Source of the DNA: CAUZIR01 sp965250195
GTDB lineage: Bacteria; Chloroflexota; Dehalococcoidia; Lucifugimonadales; UBA2962
Direction of reading: 5' to 3'
DNA length: 64,000 bases
NCBI GenBank assembly: GCA_965250195.1
Contig: OZ252295.1
Coordinates: 682,001 to 746,000, forward strand
Made by a program: the position numbers and the translations under genes. The notes below the pieces were generated by a model, which saw only the letters and a program-made list of their open reading frames with translations, did not search any database and was not told the origin of the DNA. Positions 9,745 through 18,568 of the stretch are shown one piece after another. Position 1 is the stretch's first letter. Each line of letters opens with the position of its first letter.

Positions 9745-11115
9745 TTACTCTCTTATCGAGGCCGGAACCACCCGTCGGCCTATCATAATGGTGTCCCTCA
9801 ATCGCGTCCCTTCCTTCATGTCGAAGACCGGTATCAGCGGGAAAATCTTGGCGAAGACGAGTATGCCCATGCCGACGAATGCGAACGTGGAGGCCACCAG
9901 CAGTATCTCGATAACGCTTGGAGCGTAGCTGCCCCAATCGAATTCAAACGGCTGCCTGCGCTGCAAACCGGGGATGATTATGAGGAACCGCTCCATCCAC
10001 ATGCCGATGTTCACCAGAATTGTGGTAAAGAACATCCACATGGGGCTGCGCCGGACCGCCTTAAACAGCCAGGCCGGAACCGGGATGAAGTACGCGGTAA
10101 TCATGAACGTCAGGAACAGCGGACCCATGGGCAGTCTGAATACCTGCCACTCCCTCAGCGCCAGCTCCGGTCCCTCAAGCGTGTAGAGGGCGAAGATCCA
10201 CTCCAGGGCGAAGAAGAAGAACCAGGTGGTCGCCACGATGATGAGCAGCCTGCCGATGGCGTCGAAATGGTCGGGGGTTATGTACTTGTCCCACTTCCAC
10301 AGCCACACCATCAGCGCCATGACCATGGCCACCGCCGAGACGCCGGAGTGTATGGCCCCGATGATGAAGTAAGGCGCGAATATCGTAGAGTGCCAGCCCT
10401 CCACGCCGATGGAGACGGCGAAGTCCCATGACACGATGCTGTGTACCGACACGAAGACGGGCAGGACCAGGGCCGAGAGCAATATGCCCGCGACGGCCTG
10501 AAGCTTCCACTGGCTTGGCGTGCCTCTGAAGCCCAGTGACATGCCCGCGTAGAACTTGCGCATGAGCCCTGAACTGCGGTCTCTCAGCGCCGCCAGGTCC
10601 GGTATCAGCGCGATGTAAACGAAGAGGGAGCTGCCGATCAGGTAGGTGCCGACCGCGGCCGGGTCCCACACGAACGGGGACCGGATGTTGGGCCACACGC
10701 CCCTCTCGAAGTCGTAGGGCGCCACCCAGTAGAGCCGCCAGGGCCGCCCAACGTGGAACATGATGTTGGACAGGGCCGCCAGCAACGAGAATAACGTCAA
10801 CACCTCGGCTGCACGAGTAACCGGGCGCCGCCACTCTGCCTGTGTCAACCGGAGGATGGCCGAGACCATGATTCCAGCGTGGCTGATGCCGATCCAGAAT
10901 ACGAAGTTGGTGATGAGGAAGCCCCAGTAGACGGGCCGGTTCACACCCAGCACACCCACGCCCTGGTTCAACTCCCAACCGTACGCGCCTATGCCTGTCA
11001 GCCATACGAGGAACAAGAATCCGACGGCCCCCAGCCACCACTTGGGCATGCCGAGGACGTCCTTGAGCAGGCCGTGGTTGAGTTCTTTGTCCGTGGAGTA
11101 CGTGTATTCCTGCAT
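9745..11115 (-). CDS. actC: Alternative complex III quinol-binding membrane subunit ActC (NrfD/PsrC family)
   Basis: 456 residues, mostly hydrophobic, consistent with the ten-helix PsrC/NrfD fold. The segment ITNFVFWIGISHAGIMVSAI is the hallmark of ActC, which in characterised ACIII carries the menaquinol site beside the periplasmic Fe-S subunit. HVGRPWRLYW, near residue 125, is another family marker. It lies six bases after the second NrfD-type gene and upstream of actD. Confidence 0.92.
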   Translation of the reverse strand: MQEYTYSTDKELNHGLLKDVLGMPKWWLGAVGFLFLVWLTGIGAYGWELNQGVGVLGVNRPVYWGFLITNFVFWIGISHAGIMVSAILRLTQAEWRRPVTRAAEVLTLFSLLAALSNIMFHVGRPWRLYWVAPYDFERGVWPNIRSPFVWDPAAVGTYLIGSSLFVYIALIPDLAALRDRSSGLMRKFYAGMSLGFRGTPSQWKLQAVAGILLSALVLPVFVSVHSIVSWDFAVSIGVEGWHSTIFAPYFIIGAIHSGVSAVAMVMALMVWLWKWDKYITPDHFDAIGRLLIIVATTWFFFFALEWIFALYTLEGPELALREWQVFRLPMGPLFLTFMITAYFIPVPAWLFKAVRRSPMWMFFTTILVNIGMWMERFLIIIPGLQRRQPFEFDWGSYAPSVIEILLVASTFAFVGMGILVFAKIFPLIPVFDMKEGTRLRDTIMIGRRVVPASIRE

Positions 11116-11121
11116 GCCCCG

Positions 11122-12534
11122 TTACTCCGGCTTACCCAGCACCATCACGACCGTGCGGTGGTACTTCTTATGCTCTTTGTAAAGGAGCAACTCTTTTTGC
11201 TCCCAGAGGTTGATAACCGGGATGACCCGGGTGGCCATCAGGTACAAAAACACCGCTCCGCCAATCGCACCGACGACGATGAACACGTCCGCAACGTCCG
11301 GATAGATCGTGGGCGGAATTACCTCGATACCCTCGTGGTTGGCGGATTGATCGCTGACCGAGTAGGACGCGACGTACAGCCGGACCCGGTCGAAGAAGGT
11401 TCCGATCAAGACAGAGACGGCGATGAGGGTCGGCCCCCAGATGCTGCGGCGCAGGAAGTTCCAAATCATGGTGAAGAGCGGGAACACGAAGACCGTAACG
11501 AAAGTCAGGTAGAAGATGGGCATGTACGGCCCCTTGATGAACAGGTCGAATACCGCCTGCTCGTTGGGCTTTTTGCCGTACCACATCACGTTAAAGCTGG
11601 AGAACCAGAACCAGAACCAGAGCAGTGAGAGGGCGAACAGCAGCTTACCCAACCCCCAGAACTGGTCGTAGCCGATCTCCTTGTAACCACATACAAATCT
11701 TAGGAAGGCCATCGTCAACACGACCGTAGCCACTCCCGCCTGCAACGCGTTGGCGGCGTGAGTCGCCGGGTAGAGCGCGTCTATCCAGCCCGGCACCAGA
11801 GTCATGAGGAAGTCGATGGAGAACAGGAAGTGGACCGTGATGAGCATGATGAAGTAGAAGGCGCCGAGTATGCCGATGCGGTGCTTTTGCCAGTCCCACT
11901 GCGCCGCCGTGCCCTTCCAGCCTCGCGCCAGCCACTCGTAGCGCCGTCTTGCAGCGCTGCCCTTGGGCAAGCGGTCGCGAATTGCCGCGAGGTCCGGCAG
12001 CGCCGAGACCCAGAGCAGGAAAAAACCAACTATGACCAGCGAGACGATGGCGAGCGCCGTCCACAGGTGCGGCGAATATGGGTAGACCTCGCCGGGGTGG
12101 TAGAACCACATCGACCGCCTGCCGTCCTCTAGGCTGGGCAGAACCCAGAGCATGGGGATGAATAGCAGCAGGCTGATAAGACCCGCGACCGACCACATCT
12201 CAGCCGGACGGGAGATGATCCTGCGCCAGTGGCCCTTTGCGACCCTTGGCGCGATGGCGACCATCGGCGCGGCCGATGCGGTCGTGAGCATGAACGACAG
12301 GACCGCCGCCGTGTAGCCCCACTGGGCGGTGTCCGAGACGCCGTCGATGAGCCGCATGACCATGCCCACCACGCCGAGCACGAGCAGCCCGCCGAAGACG
12401 GCCGACGCTATCCAGAAGGTGTTACCGGCTTTCTCCCGGCGACCCAACAGGTCGTCGGTAATGATCTCCGGACTGACCCACTCGGGGTTGTCGGCGTAGA
12501 AACCTAGGGGAGGGTGAGCGGACTCGCTAGCCAT
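11122..12534 (-). CDS. actF: Alternative complex III second NrfD-type membrane subunit (ActF-like)
   Basis: 470 residues with about ten hydrophobic helices and a soluble N-terminus of some 45 residues. It is a paralogue of the neighbouring ActC but lacks its SHAG quinol motif. By analogy with known ACIII it is the ActF partner that helps form the membrane arm. In characterised operons actF usually comes after actE; here it precedes actC. It overlaps the Fe-S gene by eight bases. The ActC/ActF assignment rests on the SHAG motif and could be exchanged. Confidence 0.82.
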   Translation of the reverse strand: MASESAHPPLGFYADNPEWVSPEIITDDLLGRREKAGNTFWIASAVFGGLLVLGVVGMVMRLIDGVSDTAQWGYTAAVLSFMLTTASAAPMVAIAPRVAKGHWRRIISRPAEMWSVAGLISLLLFIPMLWVLPSLEDGRRSMWFYHPGEVYPYSPHLWTALAIVSLVIVGFFLLWVSALPDLAAIRDRLPKGSAARRRYEWLARGWKGTAAQWDWQKHRIGILGAFYFIMLITVHFLFSIDFLMTLVPGWIDALYPATHAANALQAGVATVVLTMAFLRFVCGYKEIGYDQFWGLGKLLFALSLLWFWFWFSSFNVMWYGKKPNEQAVFDLFIKGPYMPIFYLTFVTVFVFPLFTMIWNFLRRSIWGPTLIAVSVLIGTFFDRVRLYVASYSVSDQSANHEGIEVIPPTIYPDVADVFIVVGAIGGAVFLYLMATRVIPVINLWEQKELLLYKEHKKYHRTVVMVLGKPE

Positions 12535-13273
12535 GCGCCTCCTCCGTCACCTTCTGGGACTTATCGACCTTCTTGAGGTAGACGACGCTCGGGTTTGTGC
12601 CGAGCTCTTCGAGCAGATGGTAGCCGCGCCCGTCGTGGCCGTGAAGTTCTTTCTCAGCCAGCTTCGCGACCTGGCTGTCTTCGTCGTTAACGTCACCGAA
12701 TACCAGCGTGCCGGTCGGGCAGGCGTTGACACACGCCGGGTTCAGCGCCCTGTCGCCGTCTTCGACGACGGTGCCGTCTCGCTTGGCGTTCCGGCCGGTT
12801 CGTCGGATGCGCTGGATGCAGAAGGTGCACTTTTCCATGATGCCCCGGCTGCGCACAGTCACGTCCGGGTTGAGCTGGTTTTTCAGGCTCTCGGGCCACT
12901 CCGGCTCCCAGAAGTTGAAGAATCGCACCTGGTAGGGGCAGTTGTTTCCACAGAACCGGGTGCCGATGCACCGGTTGTAGACCTGAACGTTGAGGCCCTC
13001 GGCGTTGTGGTAGGTGGCGTACACAGGGCAGACGGGCTCACAGGGAGCGTCGTCACAGTGCTGGCACAGCACCGGAATGAAGCGCGCCTTGACGTCTGGG
13101 TACTCGCCCTCCCAGGTGCGCTCAATGCGTATCCACTGGTTGGCGCGCTGCTGATTGAACAGGCCCTCGTCGTTAATGGGGATGTTGTTTTCCGACTGGC
13201 ATGCGATCACGCAGGCCTGGCAACCGGTGCACCGGTCGATGTCGATAACCATTCCCCATTTTTCGTCCGCCAT
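12527..13273 (-). CDS. actB2: Alternative complex III iron-sulfur subunit (ActB C-terminal half as a separate protein)
   Basis: 248 residues with four cysteine clusters: CTGCQACVIACQSE near residue 15, CQHCDDAPCEPVC near 80, CIGTRFCGNNCPYQ near 105, and CTFCIQ with a distant CVNACP. This is the PsrB/NrfC-type ferredoxin pattern; in ACIII the equivalent domain of ActB holds three [4Fe-4S] and one [3Fe-4S] cluster. There is no export signal of its own, so it probably depends on its Tat-targeted partner. In most described ACIII it is fused to the next protein. Confidence 0.9.
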   Translation of the reverse strand: MADEKWGMVIDIDRCTGCQACVIACQSENNIPINDEGLFNQQRANQWIRIERTWEGEYPDVKARFIPVLCQHCDDAPCEPVCPVYATYHNAEGLNVQVYNRCIGTRFCGNNCPYQVRFFNFWEPEWPESLKNQLNPDVTVRSRGIMEKCTFCIQRIRRTGRNAKRDGTVVEDGDRALNPACVNACPTGTLVFGDVNDEDSQVAKLAEKELHGHDGRGYHLLEELGTNPSVVYLKKVDKSQKVTEEAHG

Positions 13274-13288
13274 TTTGCTTATCTTCCC

Positions 13289-15592
13289 TTAGCTGTCGGT
13301 CGGCGTGATCTTGATTATTCTCTGCTCTTCGTCTCGGGCGAAGTCCGGGTTATTGTTCTCGAACTTCGGCAGTCTCTTCCAGTCGCCGACCTTCTCGATT
13401 TTCACCCTGGTGGCGGCCCAGGCCAGCGCGCCCGACTCATCGTCGAGACGGGGAGCGAGTATGGACAGCGCGTTCCCCCCTCGGCCTTCGGCGTAGCGTC
13501 CGCCGGCCCTGTGGCCCTGGCCAAGCGGAATCGAAACTACGTCAGGCGGCACCCCGGGATGGGGATATGCGATGGCCGTAATGCCATCCCCGGCAAGGCC
13601 ATTGGAGCCGTGCGCCGAAACAACTCTGAGTACATCGCCTTCGCGTATGTCCATACGCTCGGCGACTTTGTGGTTGATCTCGACCCAGGTCTCCCAGGTA
13701 GCCGAGGTAAGCGGGTCCGGCAGTGCTTGCAACCAGGGAAGATGAGCGCCTTGCCCCTCACCGAGGGACGTTGACGAGAACGGAACGAGGTGGAAGGTCT
13801 CACCTTCTGCCCCGGCGGGTCCGGCGAATTCGGGCTCCTGCGCCTCGGCGGGCAGCTCCTTTGTGGTGGCTGCCGGGCCGTTATAAAGCGAGGTAGTGTC
13901 CCACCAGCCACCACGCTGTAGGACACCCGCCCGGAAGGCGCGGAAATCGTTGGCTCTCACCGAGCCCCGGCCCAGATCGAACAGCTGCCGGGCGGCGTTT
14001 TCGACAAGTTCCTTCATATTTCCTGCTCCAAGGCCCAGGTCCAGCCCCAGCTCGCCGGCGATCGCCATGAGGGCGTCAGGCATGGACCTGGTTCCCAGCT
14101 CATCACCACGATTTTCGAAGAACGGCCGCACCACCGGCTGCTGGAAGCCCACCACCTGGTGACCCGGTCCGGCGGCCGGGACGTCTGTGTCCCACTCCTC
14201 GAGCGAGGTGTGCGTCGGTAGGATCAGGTCGGCCATGGAGGTCGTGTCGTCCAGATGGCTGGCGAAGCTAAAGATGAACGGCACGTTGAACGAGGCCTCT
14301 CGCAGGCCCATCGCGTCCGGCAGGCCGTACATGGGGTCTGACCCATCGATCAAAAGGGCCTTGACTTTACCGTCAGTCATCGCCCGTATGAGGTCGCGCC
14401 AATCCCCCGCCGAGCCCACCTTCAGGTTGGCCTCGGCACTGACCAGATCATCGGTCGCGGGAGGGGGGTTGAATACTAGTCCTCCGCGAGAATGCACCGC
14501 CCCAACAAGGTAGTTGAGGGAGTAGATGGCCGTCAGGTTGAACAGGCCGTTGGTGTGTGCGCCGGCGGACCCACCACCGATCGCGAGGGCCGGCCGGTTG
14601 GTGGCGAACTGCTCTGCGATACGTTTTATCTTCTCTGCCGGGACTCCGGTCTCTTCGGCCACGAGCTCGGGCGCCCAGCGGTCGATATCCACGTTGCCCG
14701 CACCGGTTATGTCTCGGGCCGGAATGGGGTCACCGAGGCCGCCGGTGACGATTACTTGAATCATGCTAAGAGCTAGCAGGCCCTCGCGGCCGGGCTTTAC
14801 GAAAACGTTCTCGTCGGCGTTGGCACCGGTCATCGAGAATCGAGAGTCGACGTGTACCAGCGTTCCCCGCGTCCTGTCGCCCTGGCGGAACTCACCGTAC
14901 GCTCGCATGTAGCGCACGGGCGAGATCCAGGTGTTGAGGAAGTCCGCTCCGAACGAGAGCAGATATTTGGTGTTTTCTATGTCGAATTCGGGGAGCCTAT
15001 CCTGGTCGAACAGGTTTTTCATTACCGTCCGCAGGTTCGTGTTTTCCAGCGCCTCGTACCCGATGTGGGTCCCCCGGTACGCATCGACGAAGCTGTCCAC
15101 GACGACGCCGGCGTGCGAGACCATGGGTCCGGTTACAACGACCACCTCACGGTTCTGCCGGGCGTCACTGACCTGTCCGAGTTGATGGGAGATTCGGGCA
15201 ACGCCGTCCGACCACCCGATCTCCTCCCAGTTGCCCGCGCCCCTCTCGCCGACTCGGGCCATCGGCCCCTTTATGCGGTCGGGGTTGTACAGGTCCTGTA
15301 AGAGCGCCTCGCTGCGGGGGCTATGCCGTCCCTGGTTGATCGGGTAGTCGACGTTGCCTTCGACCTTCTTGGCCCGCCCTTCCATCACCCGAACAACAAC
15401 GCCCTCTGAGGTCGGGAAGCCACGGCTGATCGTCGCGTACCAGTTGTCCAGCCCCGTTACGAGGTCCTCCGGCATGCCCACCGGAGACTGTACGAACAGC
15501 TCGTCTTCGGGAATGCCGCAAGCGGCGGCTATGACGGCGCCGAGCGTGCCACCGCCGACCGTGGTCAGGAACTGTCGTCTGGTTAGAGCCAT
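13289..15592 (-). CDS. actB1: Alternative complex III molybdopterin-oxidoreductase-like subunit (ActB N-terminal half)
   Basis: 767 residues. It begins with a Tat-type signal (LTRRQFLTTVGGGTLGA) and has the fold signature of the molybdopterin oxidoreductase family. No N-terminal CxxCxxxC cluster site is seen, as in other ActB proteins, which bind no molybdenum cofactor. Motifs include SFGADFLNTWISPVRYMRAY and DLILPTHTSLEEWD. It is a periplasmic-side scaffold for electron transfer. The gene is separated by 15 bases from the Fe-S subunit, giving a split ActB. Confidence 0.9.
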   Translation of the reverse strand: MALTRRQFLTTVGGGTLGAVIAAACGIPEDELFVQSPVGMPEDLVTGLDNWYATISRGFPTSEGVVVRVMEGRAKKVEGNVDYPINQGRHSPRSEALLQDLYNPDRIKGPMARVGERGAGNWEEIGWSDGVARISHQLGQVSDARQNREVVVVTGPMVSHAGVVVDSFVDAYRGTHIGYEALENTNLRTVMKNLFDQDRLPEFDIENTKYLLSFGADFLNTWISPVRYMRAYGEFRQGDRTRGTLVHVDSRFSMTGANADENVFVKPGREGLLALSMIQVIVTGGLGDPIPARDITGAGNVDIDRWAPELVAEETGVPAEKIKRIAEQFATNRPALAIGGGSAGAHTNGLFNLTAIYSLNYLVGAVHSRGGLVFNPPPATDDLVSAEANLKVGSAGDWRDLIRAMTDGKVKALLIDGSDPMYGLPDAMGLREASFNVPFIFSFASHLDDTTSMADLILPTHTSLEEWDTDVPAAGPGHQVVGFQQPVVRPFFENRGDELGTRSMPDALMAIAGELGLDLGLGAGNMKELVENAARQLFDLGRGSVRANDFRAFRAGVLQRGGWWDTTSLYNGPAATTKELPAEAQEPEFAGPAGAEGETFHLVPFSSTSLGEGQGAHLPWLQALPDPLTSATWETWVEINHKVAERMDIREGDVLRVVSAHGSNGLAGDGITAIAYPHPGVPPDVVSIPLGQGHRAGGRYAEGRGGNALSILAPRLDDESGALAWAATRVKIEKVGDWKRLPKFENNNPDFARDEEQRIIKITPTDS

Positions 15593-15626
15593 CTAGTGAC
15601 CGATTTCGCAACCGGAGTGTTTCGCA

Positions 15627-16250
15627 TTAGTAGTGGCACGTCGTGCAGTCTGTGGGTGCGCTGTTGTCCCGGTGACAATCGACGCAGTTGCCCATTTTCA
15701 GGGGTTCGACCTGGCGCACTTTCTCCATTTTTGCCACGGAGCCGTGACAGGTGGAGCACACGGCAGACGCCGGGATGCCGTCCTTTTCAGAGAAAAACGA
15801 GATGTGGGCCTGGTGGTTGAATCGGACGTGGTCCGGCACCCTGTGAACCCTGACCCAGTCGATGGGCTGGCCCAACGCCGCGTACTCGCGCAGCTTTTCT
15901 ACCTCGGCAAGGCCGTCCCCAACAGCGGCGTGGCAGGTCATGCAGAGGCCGACTGACGGCACCGTGGCCGCCGGGCCCTCGGTGACGTTGCGGTGACAGA
16001 AGGTGCAGTCCAGGCCGATGCCGCCGTCTTCAACAGTGCCGGCATGAACGGTGTGCGGGAAGGCTATGGGCTGGTCCGGGCCCTCGGTATAGCCGAAGAC
16101 GCTAAGCGGCCGACCAAGCCACGCGGAGATGACGAAAAGGAGAACGAATACCACCGCGGCGAGGCTGACGAGGCTGACAACTCCAAGCACTCCGAGGAGC
16201 GCCATTTGCCTGGGCTCGGGTCTCTTAGGTTGGAAATCGCCCGGAAGCAA
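15627..16250 (-). CDS. actA: Alternative complex III pentahaem cytochrome c (ActA-like)
   Basis: 207 residues with one N-terminal membrane helix (about residues 17-40) and exactly five CxxCH haem motifs: CTFCH, CMTCH, CSTCH, CVDCH and CTTCH. That is the ActA pattern of ACIII, where the haems collect electrons from the Fe-S subunit. Several spaced histidines (FPHTVH, FNHQAH) are probable distal ligands. It lies 34 bases upstream of the ActB gene. Confidence 0.92.
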   Translation of the reverse strand: MLPGDFQPKRPEPRQMALLGVLGVVSLVSLAAVVFVLLFVISAWLGRPLSVFGYTEGPDQPIAFPHTVHAGTVEDGGIGLDCTFCHRNVTEGPAATVPSVGLCMTCHAAVGDGLAEVEKLREYAALGQPIDWVRVHRVPDHVRFNHQAHISFFSEKDGIPASAVCSTCHGSVAKMEKVRQVEPLKMGNCVDCHRDNSAPTDCTTCHY

Positions 16251-16282
16251 GTATCGGTGTTAAGGGCTCAGATTGCGGGGGG

Positions 16283-16573
16283 TTAAATCCAGTAGTTCGG
16301 CCAGAAGTCGCGCAAGACGCCAGCATGATCGACGACTCGCGACAGCATGTACATGGCGGCGCCGAAAGAGCTGATCGCCACCGCGTAGAACATGGGCCTG
16401 GCCTTCGATAGCCCCTGGCTCAAGTGGCGCGAACGTATGAAAGACTGCAACCAGTTGTGGGCGATCAGCATGTTGGTGGCGAAGAAAACGATGAACGCCA
16501 CCATGATCCAGAGATTGGTAAGCAAGTGTCCGAGTTCAGACCACTGTGGATGCGCTAGAACTTCCGGGTCCAC
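16283..16573 (-). CDS. Small membrane protein heading the complex III operon
   Basis: 96 residues with two predicted membrane helices (about 20-40 and 62-80) and several conserved-looking aromatic and histidine residues near the ends. I do not recognise a family. Position (first gene after the promoter, 32 bases before actA) suggests a small accessory or assembly subunit of the complex. No haem or cluster motif is present. Confidence 0.75.
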   Translation of the reverse strand: MDPEVLAHPQWSELGHLLTNLWIMVAFIVFFATNMLIAHNWLQSFIRSRHLSQGLSKARPMFYAVAISSFGAAMYMLSRVVDHAGVLRDFWPNYWI

Positions 16574-16698
16574 TGCCTACCTTTCAGCAAATTCGATCAG
16601 CGATCAGACGACGCGGCTCGACGGCCTGAGATGGTCCAATCGACGCCGGGCCCGCAGCGCCAAACCCCAGCAGGGAGGACGCCCGCGAAACCTAGTGA

Positions 16699-16727
16699 AA
16701 ATTATCACACCGCATTTTTAGTGTCAA
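16699..16727 (-). promoter_or_regulatory. Promoter of the complex III operon
   Basis: On the minus strand TTGACA (16727-16722) is followed by GATAAT after 15 bases (16706-16701) or TAATTT after 17 (16704-16699). The surroundings are AT-rich against a GC-rich background. The leader to the first gene would be about 120 bases. The rest of the 16574-16864 gap shows nothing else that I can name. Confidence 0.6.
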
Positions 16728-16864
16728 GCATCCGTTTACCCCTATAGACAGAGGAAAACGGCCCTCTCCGGGTTCTCGAAAATCGGCTTTCGGGCCGCAC
16801 ATTTTTCCCACCCTTGTAACGTCGCTGATTGCGCCACTAATATGGCCGTTCAAAGGGGCTAACG

Positions 16865-17506
16865 ATGAGTCATGGCGGTCACAGCCATCAGCACGATTTC
16901 GCGGAAAAATTCTCCTCCCCTGAGGCGGTCGCCGAGTACGCGCGCAGGTCCCAGCGGCTGCCCCTACGCAACCTGGGCCTGTGGACGGCGCTTCGGGGGC
17001 TGGCGCCAACCGGTACGTGGCTGGACCTCGGTTGCGGCCCCGGCCTGGTGACGTTGGAGGCCGCCCACCACTTCCCTGACCTGCGTCTGATCGGCCTCGA
17101 CTCGTCCGAGCACATGATCGACTACGCCAGTGACCGGGCGTCGGCGTCGGGCGTCGCGGATCGGGTGGAGTTCAGGGTGGGCGACGCCGCCGATCCCGAC
17201 GTATTGCGAGGACTTGCACCCGCAGACGGCATCATCTCGACCTACACGCTTCACCACTTCGATGACGGGGTCGAGGCGATCAAGGCGATGGCCGGAGCGC
17301 TGGGGCCCGGCGGGCCGATGTTGCTACATGACTTCAGACGAATCTGGTGGCTCAAGCGGTGGCTGCCCACGGCGGACGCCTATCGGCCCGATCGGGCCGC
17401 CATGCTGATGGCCGACGCCGGGATGGCCGAAGTACGGGTCAAAAACCACTTCCCGTACGCGATGACCGTGGTGGGCCAACGACCGGTTACACGAACAGGC
17501 GATTAG
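16865..17506 (+). CDS. Class I SAM-dependent methyltransferase
   Basis: 213 residues, with AAGGGG as ribosome binding site. The Rossmann-type motif I is WLDLGCGPGLVT (about residue 55), followed by GLDSSEHMIDYA (acidic residue binding the SAM ribose), GDAADPDV, and STYTLHHFDD as motif IV. The N-terminus MSHGGHSHQHD is histidine-rich and may bind metal. The substrate cannot be told. It lies just upstream of the DUF2461 gene, likely in one transcript. Confidence 0.88.
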   Translation: MSHGGHSHQHDFAEKFSSPEAVAEYARRSQRLPLRNLGLWTALRGLAPTGTWLDLGCGPGLVTLEAAHHFPDLRLIGLDSSEHMIDYASDRASASGVADRVEFRVGDAADPDVLRGLAPADGIISTYTLHHFDDGVEAIKAMAGALGPGGPMLLHDFRRIWWLKRWLPTADAYRPDRAAMLMADAGMAEVRVKNHFPYAMTVVGQRPVTRTGD

Positions 17507-17516
17507 AGGAGAAAAG

Positions 17517-18197
17517 ATGGCTGAGGCGCATTTCGGGCAGGAGATATTCCAGTTCCTGGCCGAACTAAAGGTAAACAACGACCGGGAGTGGTTCCAGGCC
17601 AACAAGGGCCGCTATGAACAGCACGTGAAGGCCCCGCTGCTGGAGTTCATCGCAGAGTTTGGCGAGGTCCTGCCGATAATCAGCGGCCACTTCGTGGCCG
17701 ATGCCCGGGGCAACGGAGGGTCGATGTTTCGTATCTACCGGGACGTGCGATTTTCAAAGGACAAGTCCCCTTATAAGACCCACGCCGCCGTGCACTTCAG
17801 GCACGAGCAGGCGAGGAACGTGCACACCCCCGGTTTCTACCTGCACCTTGAGCCCGGTAACGTGGCGGCCGGGTGTGGCATCTGGAAGCCCGATTCGGCT
17901 GCTCTTGCCAAGATCCGTGATGCGATCGCGGCCAACCCCGTTGGCTGGACACAGGCAACCGAGGGCGTAGACGGCATGACCACAATGGACGGCGACCCGC
18001 TCAAGCGGCCGCCCAAGGGGTACGACCCAGACCACCCCTTGATCGACGTGCTTAAAAACCGAAGCTTCGGCCTGTGGGCGAAGTTTGACGAAAAAGAAGC
18101 CACCGCCCCGGACTTCATGGAGCGCTACCACGCAACGTGCCTTAAGGCCGCGCCTATGACGGACTTCATCTGCAGGGCGCTGGGATTGGAATTTTAA
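17517..18197 (+). CDS. DUF2461 (TIGR02453) family protein
   Basis: 226 residues. Family features are an N-terminal FLAELKVNNDREWFQANK, the central IYRDVRFSKDKSPYKTHAA and HLEPGNVAAGCGIWKPD. Function is unknown in all members known to me. It starts ten bases after the methyltransferase gene (RBS AGGAG) and ends two bases before the DUF2277 gene. Confidence 0.9.
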   Translation: MAEAHFGQEIFQFLAELKVNNDREWFQANKGRYEQHVKAPLLEFIAEFGEVLPIISGHFVADARGNGGSMFRIYRDVRFSKDKSPYKTHAAVHFRHEQARNVHTPGFYLHLEPGNVAAGCGIWKPDSAALAKIRDAIAANPVGWTQATEGVDGMTTMDGDPLKRPPKGYDPDHPLIDVLKNRSFGLWAKFDEKEATAPDFMERYHATCLKAAPMTDFICRALGLEF

Positions 18198-18199
18198 CC

Positions 18200-18406
18200 A
18201 TGTGCCGAAGCATCAAGGTTTTACGAACGCTTGACCCGGCCGCGACGGGCGAAGACACACAGGCTGCCGCGCTCCAATACGTGCGCAAGATAAGCGGCTA
18301 CAGGCAGCCGTCCAAGGCGAACGAAGCTGCCTTCGACCGGGCCGTCAAAGAGATCGCGGCGGCATCGGACGCCCTGCTCGGGAGTCTCGTCAGCCGCGCT
18401 GGTTGA
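18200..18406 (+). CDS. DUF2277 family small protein
   Basis: 68 residues beginning MCRSIKVLRTLDPAATGED, with AALQYVRKISGYRQPSKAN in the centre, a close match to the usual DUF2277 pattern. Function is unknown. The conserved N-terminal Met-Cys-Arg is typical. It follows DUF2461 after two bases, so the pair is probably co-translated. Confidence 0.88.
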   Translation: MCRSIKVLRTLDPAATGEDTQAAALQYVRKISGYRQPSKANEAAFDRAVKEIAAASDALLGSLVSRAG

Positions 18407-18510
18407 GTGCCGGACGTCAGGTTGCAACGCCGCTCGACCGCACCCTAAGATAGCTTCGCCCCGCTCCCACGGGCGGGCGAGCATCGAGGAAAGGCGGTAG
18501 CGAGGCGGCC

Positions 18511-18565
18511 CATCGCGAGGCGATGAGCGCTTGCGCGAAGAGTACCAAGAGCGGAGCGGAGAACT
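18511..18565 (-). repeat. Intergenic repeat family, copy A (reverse orientation)
   Basis: Read on the minus strand this segment has TCTTCGCGCAAGCGCTCATC followed by a CGCGAT end, and CTCCGCTCCGCTCTTGG upstream. It matches the copies at 36960, 41395, 42361 and 42405. It sits in the gap just before the HemL-like gene. See the finding on this repeat. Confidence 0.65.
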
Positions 18566-18568
18566 TTT

